Shown here in pieces: positions 8,216 through 23,059 of a stretch of DNA of 25,908 bases; position 1 is the stretch's first letter, and each line of letters begins with the position of its first letter. The stretch spans positions 1-25,908 of the forward strand of contig CALSCQ010001574.1 in NCBI GenBank assembly GCA_943704525.1. Reading direction: 5' to 3'. The DNA is from Pigoraptor vietnamica (lineage: Eukaryota; Opisthokonta; Filasterea). The notes beneath the pieces were generated by a model. The model was not told the origin of the DNA and did not search any database. It saw only the letters and a list, made by a program, of their open reading frames with translations. Position numbers and translations under genes: made by a program.

Positions 8216-11200
8216 ATGTGGTCGAACACCCCTTGCGGGGCCTTGTGGGCCCTTGTGCTCGCCCTTTTTCTTTCCTCCTCCGGTCTCTCGCGTGCGACGA
8301 AGACCACCAACGCTGCCAACTGCTACGACTACGAGAGCCTCCGCGCGTCGCTCGTCGCGCACATCCCGTTCGACGGAGACGCGAGAGACGCGTCGGGAAA
8401 CGGCGTTGACGGCGTCACAACCAATCCACCCGACTATGTCTTTCCGGGGCGCGTCGGCGCCGCTACGGGCCGCTTTGACCAGCTGCGGAGGCACCACGTG
8501 CGTCTGATTTCGCCCGCGTTCAACTTCGACACGAACGTCGACTTTACAATGTCGCTGTGGATTCGACCGTTTGGGATGCCGTACAGCGAGGACCGCCTCT
8601 CGTTCCACGACCCGGCGATCATGGGCACGCAGGACTGGACCTCGAGCCGCAATCGGGGCGTGCTTCTTGCGGCGGAGCAGGCGGGGCGATTCTTTTTCAT
8701 CGCCGGTGACGGCACTTCGCGTCTAAAGTTCACCGGTCAAGATGGCTTCCTCACGAACGGCGAGTGGATGCACATTTTGGTCTCGGCAAACCGGTCGTCG
8801 AACGTCGTTTTGTATGCGAACAACGCCGCTGTTTTCACTGGGGATATCCGGGGATTTGCTGGCAAGACCACCCACAACCTCACCTCGGGATACGACATGG
8901 TCATCGGGTCGGACGGCCTTGCCGGGGCGGTGTACCCCAGCTGGTTCAACGGCGACATCGACGACGTCGCTGTGTGGACGCGCGCGCTGTCGCCGGCGGA
9001 AGCTGCGGCTGTGTTTGCGAGAGGAGCGCTGGGGCGGGACATGCACTCTGGACTTCCGGCGTCGTGCGAAGACACTGTCGCCGTGTGCGGCGTCGCGAGC
9101 GCGGATCTGCCGGCATCCTTCCGAATCACGTGCCCTCCGGGGTGCGCGCAGGCGTCGAACAACGGCGCGAGCACCTTTGACGTCAGCACTAGCATATGCG
9201 GTGCGGCGGCGGCGCAGGGGCTTGCTGCTCGCGCCGCCTCCGGCCCCAACGCGACAGTCACCGTGATGTTGTCAGCAGACCGTACGCAATTTACCCTGGG
9301 AGCTGTGTGCGGCGACAGCGTGGTTGCGGGTGACGAGGAGTGTGACGATGGCTTGCAGGGCGCGAACGACGGCTGTGCGAACTGCAAGGTGACGCGCGGA
9401 TACGTGTGCGCGGGCAGCGGTGGAGTGGGCGATGCGGTGAGCGGCGGCCCTTGCGCGACCGCGTGCGGCGATGGGATTGTGGCTGGCACCGAACAGTGCG
9501 ACCCCGCTGCGAATTCGGAGGGCTGTTTTGACGACTGCACTGCGATGCCGGGCTACTTGTGCGCCACGAGCCATCTCGCGCGCTCACGCTTTCGCGTTGT
9601 CGTGTGCACGCCGACGTACGACGTCTGCGGAGACGGCGAGCGGACTGGGGCTGAAGAGTGCGACGACGGCAACGGCGCGGGCGGCGACGGCTGTTCTGCG
9701 TCGTGCGCTGTGGAGGCGGACTGGGTGTGCGAACCGTGCAACGGCGGCACGAGGGACGTGTGCCGCGAGCCGTTGTTCGTAGTCGCGTCGGGCGGCGACG
9801 ACGCCGGCAACTGCACGATGACGGTCCCCTGCGCCACGATCCACGTCGCCGTTGCGCGGCTTGCTGCGCTGCCATCTTCGGCCCTTGTGCTGATCGGGAA
9901 CGGAACGTATGCGATCTCCGCGCCGATTGTGCCGCGCCTCCCGCCCGGGCGCAAGTTGGTGCTGCGATCGCCGTCGCGCGGCGCCGTGCTCGACTGCGGC
10001 AGCAGTGGTGCTGCGCTGTTGGTCGCGGGAAACGACGTTGTGCTCGATGGGCTGACGGTGCAGAGATGCGCACCTGGCGAACGCGAGATCGGCAGCGTCG
10101 TCGTTCTCGACGGGAGCGCCGTTGTGACGTCGTGTACGTTCACGGACAACCACAGCAATACGGCTAAGAGCGACATCAGCGGCAGGGCGGGCGCGCTCTG
10201 CATGCGAAGCAGCGGCAAAGGCGCGACTCTGCGGATTTCCGACAGCACATTTGTCGGCAATTCGGTCGACCCTTTTGCATGCCGGTTCATGAACGGCATG
10301 AACGGTTACTTCGGCCAGTACGGCGTGTTCGAGGTCAGTGAGGGCCCGCAGGACTCGCCTTCGGCCGCTGGCGCGGTGCTGGCCGACGGCATCGACGTCG
10401 TCGAGATACACCGCTGCCGCTTTGCGCACAACCGTGCGAATGCGCCGAGTGCCGGCGGGGCGGTGTACGTGCGACACCCGCGCGGCGCGGCGCGTGTGAC
10501 GGTGACGGACAGTGACTTTGATGGCAACATGGCGACGGGGGAGAAGGTGGCTGCGGCCGCGCTGCTCGTGACGTCCGAGGAGGCGATTGCGTTCATCAAC
10601 GACGCCGAATTGGCGGTCCGCGGGTGCGCGTTCACGAAGGGTGCCGCAATCATCAGGCCGTCTACGATACCGTTCCCCCGCGCGTACGTGGCTGGCGCCG
10701 TGGGCATTTTCTTTCGCGCGTCTGCCTGTCACAGGGCGCGTCAGACGGTGGCGAACTGCTCATTTGAGCGCAACTCGGCGTCGCTGTCGAGCTACTCGCT
10801 GTCTGCGGCGGCGGGTGCGGTGACCGTGATGGTCAACTGCTTCGGCGACATTGAGGGTTTCCGGACGGAGGTTACGGGCTCTGTGTTCAACTACAACGCG
10901 GCGATCGGGTCCGCCCTCGACAATTCGCTGGTGGCGGGGTCGGTGACATTTATGGCATACCGCGGCCACACCTCGAACAACGTGTTCTCCGCGCGCGCAA
11001 ATGTCTTCACGAACGACGCCGTGGCGGTCTTGCAGGACGTGAACAGCAACACGGGCGCCGGTGGCTCTATTGCTGTGGGCTCGGCCATGGCGCAGGCCGT
11101 CTACGCTGCAGATGAGATGACAACGACGAAGAACGTTTACGAGTTTGTCAACAACACGCACTCGAATCCCCGAGCGGATGTCCGCGGCAAAGAGAAAATG

Positions 11201-14200
11201 GCTGCCGCCGGCGCCGTCTGCCGCTTTCACACCACGCAAAATGCCGGGCACGTGCACACGGACAACAAGGCGACGGTCGTCGGAATGGTCGTTCGCAACG
11301 CCACCGTGTTCCTCTCGGCTTCGATGCAAAGCGTCGCGGCCGGCGGCTTTGCCTCTCTCTTTGTTGGGGGATCACTGGGGAACACCATGGCAGTGCTGGA
11401 CTCGGAGTTCAGCTCGTCGAGTGCGTACCTGGAGACGAAGGGGTCCAGCTGCCTCGGCGCAGGCGGCATCGGTGTGCTGTTCGTGTCGGCGGACGCGGGA
11501 AGTACCTTCACACTGGCGCGCACCGCCATCGTAGGAAATGCGGTTGATGTGCTCACGGGGTCGTCGTCGGGCGGCGTCGGCGTTCTCTTTGACGAGTCTT
11601 CCGCCAACCACACGGTCTCCGTCGTGGACTGCGCCATGTGCAACAACGTCGCGGGCGGCGGGAGCGGCGCGCTCGAGTTCGTCGCGCGCACGGGGACGGA
11701 CATGGTCCTGCGGTGCGCCGGCACGGTATTTACGAGCAACAGAGGGCGCAAGGGCGCGGGCGTCCTCAGCATGATTGCGGACTCGGCGAACTGCACGATC
11801 ACGGACAGCACGTTCTCTGGAAACGCCGGCAGCGTTTCGGGCGGTGCGCTCTACTTTGAGGGGCGGATGTCCGCGCGGGTGACCGACTCACGCTTTGTTC
11901 AGAACGAGGCGCGTGTCGGGGGTGCCGTCTACGTGAGCCGCCTGGCTCAGTTTGCGGCGATCAACTGCGACTTTTACAACAACGACGCCTCGTCCGGCAG
12001 CGACGTGTACGCCGGCGGCGGCGACGTGGACCTCGTGGGCTCGGTGATGCAAGTGCCGCGAGCCGTTACGTCCATCGCTGTGCTCGGCGCCACAACCAAG
12101 CTCCGCCGAGTACGCAGCGCGATCACGTGCCCAGCGGGCCACTATTTCACGATCGCGGAAAACACGGCGCTCGAACTTTCGTGTCAGAAGTGCGCTCGAG
12201 GTTGGTGTCTGATTGTGTCGACCGTCGTCGGGCAGTCTCTGTGTTGTGCGTGTGTGTGTCGTCTTGCGTCGCTCATCAACAACATCGACCTTGCACCTCG
12301 CGCAGGGATGTACATGGTTGCTAACGGGACGGATACCAGCGTGTTCGGATGCTCGGCATGTCCCGCCGGCGCCCTCTGCTCCGGCGGCGACCACATTCGG
12401 CCCGTGTCGCGGCACTGGGGCAACCCCTCGACCAGGGATGCCTCGTACCTCGTCTGTCCGCCGGGGTACTGCTGTGCGACGGCGGCGGCGTGCGATTTGT
12501 CCCCGTGCGCCCCTCACCGCTCTGGCCCACTGTGCTCCGACTGCGATTCGGGGATGGGCGTGTCTCTCATGCGCCGCACTTGCGTCGGTGAGTGGTGCGA
12601 ATTTCTCAACATCTCTGCATTGCTTGGTTGCGTCTGCATCTCTTACGTGCGCCTATCCGTGCAGACAACTCCGACTGCCACGACGGCGCCTGGCTCATTC
12701 CAGTCCTCATCGTCGCCATTGCGGTGCTCGTTGCGCTGCTGCTTGTGTTCCCGGTCGGCGACTCGGGCGGGCTGCGTGTGATTGCAGGGTTCGCCTTCTC
12801 CGCCTTCATCGTCCTCAGCTTTGCGGGCAACCCCGACGCAGAGTCCGTACTGGCGATCGTTGGCATCAGCACGCTGCAGTTCACCGCAGCCCCCGACCTC
12901 CGCACGGACGTGTGCATTCGGCCCGGCATAGATTCCCTCGGGAATGTCTTTTTTGAGCTTGTCGGACCGCTTGTCTTGGGCGCTTTGGCAGTGTCGTACG
13001 TCATGTATTGGCAACTGGGTCGCATGCTTGCGGCGTGCAAGGACAGGCTGCGGCGGGTGAGTGGCACGAGTGTGCTTGCGTTCTAGTGTATCGCTCGTGA
13101 CGGCTGACTTTGTCCGTCCTCAGATTGCCCCTGCGCGCAAGTTTCCGGCCGGCATGCTCTATGCCGTATTTGTGCTCGCCCTCCCGCCCCTGCTGTCGAC
13201 GGTTGCGCGGCTGGTCCACTGCGTCGAGATCGATGGTGAGATGCGCCTCTACGAAATGGCGTCCGTGCGATGCTTCGACCACGGCTGGCAGATCGCGGCT
13301 TTCGCTTCTCTCCTCGTCTTCGCCGCGGCGCCCCTGCTTCTTGCGACTGCGCTGTGGCACCACAGGCCGCCGCCGACGCCGACGAGCGAACCATCAGAGG
13401 GCGACGATGACGAGGGAGCCATCGATGACGACAGCGAAGGCGTCGCGGACGCTGTCATGACGAGCTACATGGATGCTGTGAATAACGCAGAAGGCGATAA
13501 CAACACGCTCGATGACACGTTTGGCATTGAACCGAGCGCGGAAATTGGCGCAGACGACATCGCAGTCGTCAAGGCACCGGCGTACTGCCCAGTGTGCGAT
13601 CCGGCGGAGACGGACGGCGAGAAGGGCGCCTTGAGTGAGGGCACGCGTCGTGGGTGGCGAGGTCACGTGGCCATGCTGGCCCACGCAGCGCATGCGCCGT
13701 ACCTTCCGGAATTCTTCTACTGGGACGTTGCGGTGCTCGTGTATCGCATGGCGTTCACTCTGTGCGGTGTCCTCATCACGGATCCGGGCGTGCGCATCTA
13801 CGTGCTCTGCTTCCTTCTGTGGGCGGCGTTCCTCGCCAATTGGCACTTGTGCCCCTGGCGTTACAGAATCGACGCGGGGATGGAGGCGGTGTCCCTCATC
13901 GTGCTCGTCGTTGTGGCCACGTTTCAGGTGCGCGAGGCGTGCGTCCTGTCGCTTGGGTACGACGACGACCAGTCGGCGCGCGGGGCGTCGCGCATGATGA
14001 GCACATCCCTTGTGGCCCTCCAGGCCATCTGCCTCTTTGCACTGCTCGCTATGATCGTGCTGCGCGTTCTCCTGTCGGCGGCGACGGCGTACTTTGCTGG
14101 TGCGACTGAGGGCGCTGGTGCGGCCGTTGTCGCGTGGGCGTGGGGGGAAGCCCGCGGCTGGGACCATGCGCCCGAGTTGCGGCAGCCACCCCCGGCGAAG

Positions 14201-14887
14201 AAGCGCACGCCGTCGCGCAAAATCCGAGAGCGCATCGCCGACGCCAACGCCAAGACGAAGCAGTACTACGGCGGAATTGAATCGGAGGCCGTCGTGGTTG
14301 GCGCCGCTGAGCCCGCGCCAGTTGCATTCTCCTCGACGCCCTTGCAGCAGGTGGCGAATGCGGTCCCGCCGGCCCCCTTGGGCTCGCCGCCTACGTCACT
14401 CAGCAGTGCGGACATGTCAGGGCGTGCCGAGGCCGCGGCAGAGAATGCCATCGCGGCGCATGTCCCCACTGTACGTCGTGTCTCGTTTTTGGACGGCGCG
14501 CCGGGCGAGGACGTGGTCCCCGGTGCGCGGCTCTCGACGCACCGCGCACTCGTGCGCACAACGTCGGACGCCAATGGCGCCCGGCGGGGTAGTTTGCGAC
14601 GAGCGCCCGGCCACCGTGCATTGGGCGTCACTCATAGCGACCCCGTCAGTTTGCTCGAGCTCCGGCGCAGGCGGAGTGCGCCTGGCCCATCGAGGCTGAG
14701 TGGGACTGTGCCGGCGCGACAGAGGGCTGCCGAAGCAAGCGATACCGAAGCAAGCGATGCCGCCGTGAACCCGTTTGTGGTCCCCGGTGCCATTGCGAGC
14801 GACGGCGTGGATCCGCGGACGGAGACTGCGCTTGTGCCGTTGACTGCGAGTGGGACAGCCGGCGAAATGCTGGTGTCAGATGTATAG
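8216..14887 (+). CDS. Giant surface protein: LamG, DUF4215-like modules, Pmp-like beta-helix, multi-TM
   Basis: Exons: 8216-12200, 12306-12587, 12665-13056, 13124-14887; 2140 aa. Domains in order: a signal peptide (residues 1 to about 27, WALVLALFLSSSGLSRA); a LamG-like jellyroll (about 35-275, from LVAHIPFDGDARDASGNGVDG to GDIDDVAVWTRALSPAEAAA); three Cys-rich DUF4215/Myxo-disulfide-like modules (about 362-520: CGDSVVAGDEECDDG, CGDGIVAGTEQCD, CGDGERTGAEECDDGN); and a right-handed beta-helix (about 520-1290) with Pmp-type FxxN and GGA(V/L) motifs (FAHNRAN..GGAVYV, FSGNAG..GGALYF, FVQNEARVGGAVYV). Then come a Cys-rich stalk (CSACPAGALCSGG), about eight or nine TM helices (about 1430-1880, including EFFYWDVAVLVYRM), and a 260-residue tail rich in Arg, Ser and Ala. 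Such proteins sit in the plasma membrane with the N-terminal part outside; ligand and function are unknown. Channel or receptor activity is possible but not shown. The 105-nt intron at 12201-12305 is stop-free and in frame; removing it gives CARGMYMV, the expected continuation of the stalk. Confidence 0.88.
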
Positions 14888-14936
14888 ATGCGTGCGTAAT
14901 ACAAAATCCCACTGCCTGCCCCGGATGAAATTGGAC

Positions 14937-14946
14937 ATCACGTGAC
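14937..14946 (+). promoter_or_regulatory. E-box 10-mer ATCACGTGAC upstream of KAP3
   Basis: ATCACGTGAC ends 94 bp before the KAP3 ATG, inside the 153-nt gap that separates KAP3 from the stop codon of the surface-protein gene. In such a short gap it is likely to be in the KAP3 promoter or 5' leader. Identical copies occur at 341-350 (reverse strand) and 20473-20482. Confidence 0.5.
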
Positions 14947-15040
14947 ACCTCCGGAATGTGGCTGGCAGTTTGAGTTCAAACTCGTTTCGGGTGGGCAAAG
15001 AAGTCGCTCAACACGCCTCTTTTGTGCGCGGGAGTGGAAA

Positions 15041-19101
<4,061 letters not shown>

Positions 19102-19557
19102 AATACACTCAGCTCAAAAGCAGACTTCAAGCCGGTGTGGGCGTAACGAGCAAAGTCGTAACAGGAGTAAACGTGACACGAAAAGTAGTGCAGGGGGTTT
19201 GGACACGAAAAGTACTGCAGGAAGGGTGAGGGTTTGGAGACGTGCGCGCGCAATTTATTTTGATTTCGGGCGTTTATTTCGACTGTGGCATATCCATAGT
19301 GATTCCATAGTCAGCGCTGATTATTAATTCCGCCATGACGACATTTTCCGATATGCCGCGTATTGCTGCGCTCACTATGGCGATGTATCGGAGTGCGCTG
19401 CCAACACACCACAACGCCATTCACACTTTGTAACATTTGGTTTCTGCGCCGTTACGCTACGAGGGCTCCGTTACACGCCTTCTTCCTTGTCGGCGCATCC
19501 GCACGAACTCGCAACGAGGCGCGTGCAGCGCGACCACAGTCGTCACTCGGAAGGGGG
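19102..19557. other. Spacer after KAP3
   Basis: 456 nt. It begins with the probable KAP3 3' untranslated region, which holds the short degenerate repeats listed separately. An AT-rich stretch (about 19250-19350) follows, then GC-rich sequence leading to the zinc-finger-like gene. No E-box copy and no RNA gene are seen. Confidence 0.5.
19144..19222 (+). repeat. Short degenerate tandem repeat in KAP3 3' region
   Basis: GACACGAAAAGTAGTGCAGG at 19175 recurs with one change (GTACTG) at 19202, a 27-bp step. A weaker related copy starts near 19144 (TAACGAGCAAAGTCGTAACAGG). It is probably a small slippage product in the 3' untranslated region. Confidence 0.6.
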
Positions 19558-20232
19558 ATGGATGCCGACGCCGGCGAAGTGAGGGTGCACCGCGGGGTCG
19601 AGTGCCGTGATATGGGCGTGCAGGCCGTCGTGCCACAGGGTGCAGCAAAGCCGGACGGCACCGCAGCGGACGGCACGGACGGCCGCATGATGGATCTCCT
19701 CGACGCAGCGCGCTTTGTCCTCCAGGAACCCCGAAACGCCGCTATGCTACAACCGCGTCTGCCCGGCGCTGCAGAGGGTGAGGGCGCGCCCGCTGCGGAT
19801 GGCTCCGCAGTGCAAGCGTCGGCCGCTGTCGCCGTCCCCGGCGATGGCACACCCCGCCCTCGCCGGAAGAGGAAGAGCGATGCGGAGAATCCAACGACGC
19901 CGGACAAGATGGTTACATGTCCCCAATGTAAGGCCCAACTGACGTCGCGGTCGCTGCGTTACCACCTGGCGCGCCACGAGAAGGGCGTTGCGTATGCGTG
20001 CCGGGCGCGGACATGCAACTGTGGCGCCAAGTTTCAAACGGACGCCGCGCGGCTGATGCACGAAATGCGCCGGTTCCAGCGGGCGGTCGAGCGCGGGTGG
20101 ACGACACTCAGCGCGCAGGACGTGAAGGACCTCCATCAGCGGCACGGGCGGTCGTTCCACAGGCACATGATCGAAATTCCGCTGCGCTCCGAGGCCGAGC
20201 CGGCCGCACGGCGAGTGGATAATGCCCCATGA
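19558..20232 (+). CDS. Small C2H2-like zinc-finger protein, single exon
   Basis: 224 aa from the first in-frame ATG; the frame is open further upstream but has no earlier ATG. The N-terminal half is Ala/Asp/Pro-rich and probably disordered. A basic patch RPRRKRKSD near residue 100 could be a nuclear signal. From about residue 121 there is CPQCKAQLTSRSLRYHLARH, giving C-x2-C-x11-H-x3-H, one residue shorter than the usual C2H2 spacing. A second Cys cluster follows (CRARTCNCGAKFQ...LMH) in which the final His is missing. The C-terminal part is helical and basic. Nucleic-acid binding is possible but inferred only from the finger. It lacks introns, unlike its neighbours, so it may be a young or retroposed gene. 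The overlapping 162-codon minus-strand frame shows no motif and is less likely. Confidence 0.6.
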   Translation: MDADAGEVRVHRGVECRDMGVQAVVPQGAAKPDGTAADGTDGRMMDLLDAARFVLQEPRNAAMLQPRLPGAAEGEGAPAADGSAVQASAAVAVPGDGTPRPRRKRKSDAENPTTPDKMVTCPQCKAQLTSRSLRYHLARHEKGVAYACRARTCNCGAKFQTDAARLMHEMRRFQRAVERGWTTLSAQDVKDLHQRHGRSFHRHMIEIPLRSEAEPAARRVDNAP

Positions 20233-20462
20233 CACGTTGCACTATAAACACATGTAGTTAATGAATTTCATGATCGCTCGCCGGCTCTTGGGAAGGTCAC
20301 ATCTTATTCTGTAGTTGTGCACGAAAATGATGCGGTGCTGCGCACTGAAAAGCCATGTTGCGCACACGCTCCTAGTTCGCGAATATCGGTCCTTCCTCGC
20401 GTTACGACGTCCATGCAAGATCACCAGTACATTGTATTGACTTACAGGCCCTTCACGACATC

Positions 20463-20482
20463 CACGTGATGCATCACGTGAC
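20463..20482 (+). promoter_or_regulatory. Palindromic pair of CACGTG E-boxes
   Basis: CACGTGATGCATCACGTG (20463-20480) is a perfect 18-bp palindrome made of two CACGTG boxes whose centres are 12 bp apart. The second box is part of the shared 10-mer ATCACGTGAC (20473-20482). It lies 223 bp upstream of the ATG at 20706. Two boxes about one helical turn apart suggest cooperative binding of two dimers; this is inference. Confidence 0.55.
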
Positions 20483-20557
20483 GATCGGCATTCCTTGGCA
20501 ACCCGAACCATGTCCCACTGACACAAAAACTGCCGAAAGGTCAGACACTGGCACGAA

Positions 20558-20613
20558 ATACACACACACGTGCACACGCACACGCACACGCGCACGTACG
20601 CACACGCGTACAC
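20558..20613. repeat. 56-bp strictly alternating purine-pyrimidine tract
   Basis: Every step from 20558 to 20613 alternates purine and pyrimidine, mostly CA/CG with ACGTACG and GCGC islands. Such sequences are the classical Z-DNA formers. The tract ends 92 bp before the ATG of the 624-aa gene, so it probably lies in its promoter or 5' leader. It could equally be a neutral CA microsatellite that has picked up CG steps. Confidence 0.85.
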
Positions 20614-20705
20614 TGAACAGTGAGGCTGAACGATGTGCGCGGAGCGATAGCCTTTGCATGGCGAACGTTGGCCAGCGACGGCAAAGTGCACATGCACTTG
20701 GTGCC

Positions 20706-21270
20706 ATGGAAGACGAACGGCCGGATGTCGAGAAGGAGGCAGAACGCCGTCTCCGAATATTGCGGTCGAAGCTTCACGTAAGTCGTCAGCGGTGGCTATT
20801 CAGTCGCTCACGGGAGTACTTACGCTGCTCACATTACCGCAGGGTGACGGCGCTGCAAGTCCGAATGGGGCTGCGTCGCCCCTCGGGAGCCGCTCGCCCG
20901 CGGGCACTGGACGCCCCGTCGGGTCTGTACATGACCTCAAGAAGACGTGGGTGAAGCTCGATATGGCCATCAAGCGCAAGCGGCAGCTGCTGCAGCAACT
21001 GCGGTCCATGAACGCGGCTGTGCCCGTGTGGACGTCCGACCAGATTGGTCAACTGCTCGGCAAGGCGCCGTTCTCCAAGGACATCGGGATCATGGACGAC
21101 AACATTGGCGAGTTCAACCCCGCGCTCGACAAGTTCAGCGTCAACGGGAAGCTCGAGCTCGTCCTGCTTCAGAACGCGCAGCTGCAGCAGGTCCTGATGC
21201 AGACCATCTACCAGCAGCGCCTCCAGGAGTACGAGGCGCAGCAGCGGCACGAGGCGCTCGCGGCCGCAGC

Positions 21271-21302
<32 letters not shown>

Positions 21303-23059
21303 GGAACGCGCAGCGGGCGAACGGGCAACACGTGGGGATGCAGGCGGCGGATGCGAACGCGGGCGGTTATGGCGCCGGTCTCCAGCCGGGCTATTATTAC
21401 GACCCTTTCCAGGGCATCTATTATTACGTCGACGAGGTGGGGCAGTACTACCTCGTGCACGACCCCGACGCGGATGTCGCCGGACATTTCGCAAACTCGA
21501 TCTCGCACCTCGCTGTCGATCCTTTCGGCGGCGTAGCGTCGCAATCGTCGCAGCAACAACAGCAGGCGCAGGCAACGGCGGGCGCCGGCGGTCGCAAGCA
21601 ATCGCAGCCGTCTGTCCAAGCACGCGGCAATGCGCTCAACTCGAAACGCCCGCTCCCAAATATCGGAGCGAGCGCGGACCCTAATGGCGGCGACGAAGGG
21701 CGTTTTGTGTCGGAGCAGTGGGATCAGGCTCAGCACGCGCCGCAGCACGTGGACGGGGCACACATGGCTGGGTTCCGCCGTTCCCAGCCGCTCGGCCCTT
21801 TGTCGTATCCCGCTAAGCTTCGGTTGCGCCATTATTGCCTCGCCGCCGTTTTTGCGGTATTTTTACGCCGGCACGCAGAGGTGTCGCGGTATGCGCGGGC
21901 GATGAAGGCGAGCGAAATGGGGACGGCGATCGAGCGCTGCAGCGGGACGATTGTCGACTTTTTCGGGAGGCAAAATCCTCTGGAGAAAGTTGTCGCCGTC
22001 GCGTCAAGCGATGCGTGCGAGGACCTTCTTGTGAAGGACGGCATTTTTGCGAGTCAGAAGAAGCGCCAGGCGGCCGTCGAAATATTGAACGAGTGCCTCG
22101 CGCGGGTCGTATCCTCCATCTGCAGTTTCATGGTACGGACGAGCGCTTTGTGTCGCGTGCGTACATTATCTCTTACCCGAAACTGAGCTTGGCAGTTGGT
22201 GTGCTTAAACTGAAAGCGGCGCTTGGCTGCAGCCGTCGCTGACGAGCGGACCGAAGAGCCCCGACGCCAGACTGATGATTCGCATGTTCACTAATAAGAC
22301 TGCGTTTCCACCCGACTACTTGTGGAAGGTAGAGAAGGTGGAGTATCTCTACTGTGCGATTCCAACCTGTTGCGGCTGCCGTTCTCAATGTGTCAGCGTC
22401 GGCACTCATGTTAACGCAGGATCTCCTGGACTTTAATCGAGTGTACGAGACACGCAATGTGACTTTTCAGCATGCGCGGCTGCTGCTCCTCGATTTCGTG
22501 ATTGTACGCGTTCTGCTTACCAAGGTGAGCTTGACACTCTTCGTGTTGCCACAATTAGCGCTGTCGCCGCGGTGCGAACTAACGTGGCGTATGCCAGACC
22601 CTGCTCGACTTCCGCAATAGCCCTCTATACGCGGATCTTCGGCCGACATCGCGCGGCGAGAACAACATCAAGGTCATTGCGAGTCTTGTGTATCGAGTCA
22701 CGCGAGGCTCGATTCTGAACGAGGGCGTTGTTATGGTATGTGAGAACCATTCTTCGGACAAGTACGATAGTGCACTGTGGTCGCGTATGTGGTCTGACTC
22801 ATCGCACCGCAGAACTTCGCTTCAGAGACGTCGAAGTATTTCTATGACGACAACGCCATGAAGCATGTGTACAAGAATTGTGCTGGCGCAATCGAGGAGA
22901 TGCAGGTGCGTCAGCTTCGCCGCGGTTGCCGTAATGTTTACAACTTGCGATAACTATCATACTAACGTGTTTTTTCAGGGGCGGGTGCGGGAGTGGGCGA
23001 ACGTCTTCATAACGGAACTTAAAAACATCGCACTGCACATTCGAGCCGAGCAGCAGTAG
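20706..23059 (+). CDS. Unrecognised conserved-looking protein with coiled coil, poly-Gln and helical C-terminal domain
   Basis: Exons: 20706-20777, 20843-22132, 22233-22328, 22420-22524, 22598-22735, 22813-22905, 22979-23059; 624 aa. All seven exons join in phase 0 and every coding part has balanced, folded-protein composition, so I take it as real. In order: MEDERPDVEKEAERRLRILR helix; a Pro/Ser/Gly linker; a likely coiled coil from KKTWVKLDMAIKRKRQLLQQ; a segment with WTSDQIGQLLGKAPFSKDIG; then helices ending in poly-Gln (10 Gln, 21272-21301). Next is an aromatic motif YYYDPFQGIYYYVDEVGQYY, reminiscent of OCRE/aromatic octamer repeats. A Gln/Gly linker leads to an all-helical C-terminal region of about 265 residues (LRLRHYCLAAVFAVFLRRHAE, MIRMFTNKTAFPPDYLWK, FQHARLLLLDFVIVR, ENNIKVIASLVYRVTRGS). 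I do not recognise the family. The donor at 22329 could instead be at 22338, adding three residues. Confidence 0.8.

Larger units (their letters stand above)
20233..20705. other. Promoter region of the 624-aa gene
   Basis: 473 nt upstream of the ATG at 20706. The first part is AT-richer and should contain the end of the zinc-finger-like transcript. The paired E-box palindrome (20463-20482) and the alternating purine-pyrimidine tract (20558-20613) are listed separately. No gene is seen. Confidence 0.5.

Noticed and set aside
9584-10732. 382-codon minus-strand open frame inside the surface-protein gene
   Set aside because: It is Arg/His-rich antisense of the beta-helix exon. The plus strand shows domain structure and the expected repeats.
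19363-19557. Upstream extension of the zinc-finger-like frame
   Set aside because: The frame is open but has no ATG before 19558 and its composition differs from the downstream protein.
20834-21832. 332-codon minus-strand open frame opposite the 624-aa gene
   Set aside because: It is Leu/Arg-rich antisense of the poly-Gln exon, with no motif and no splice partners.
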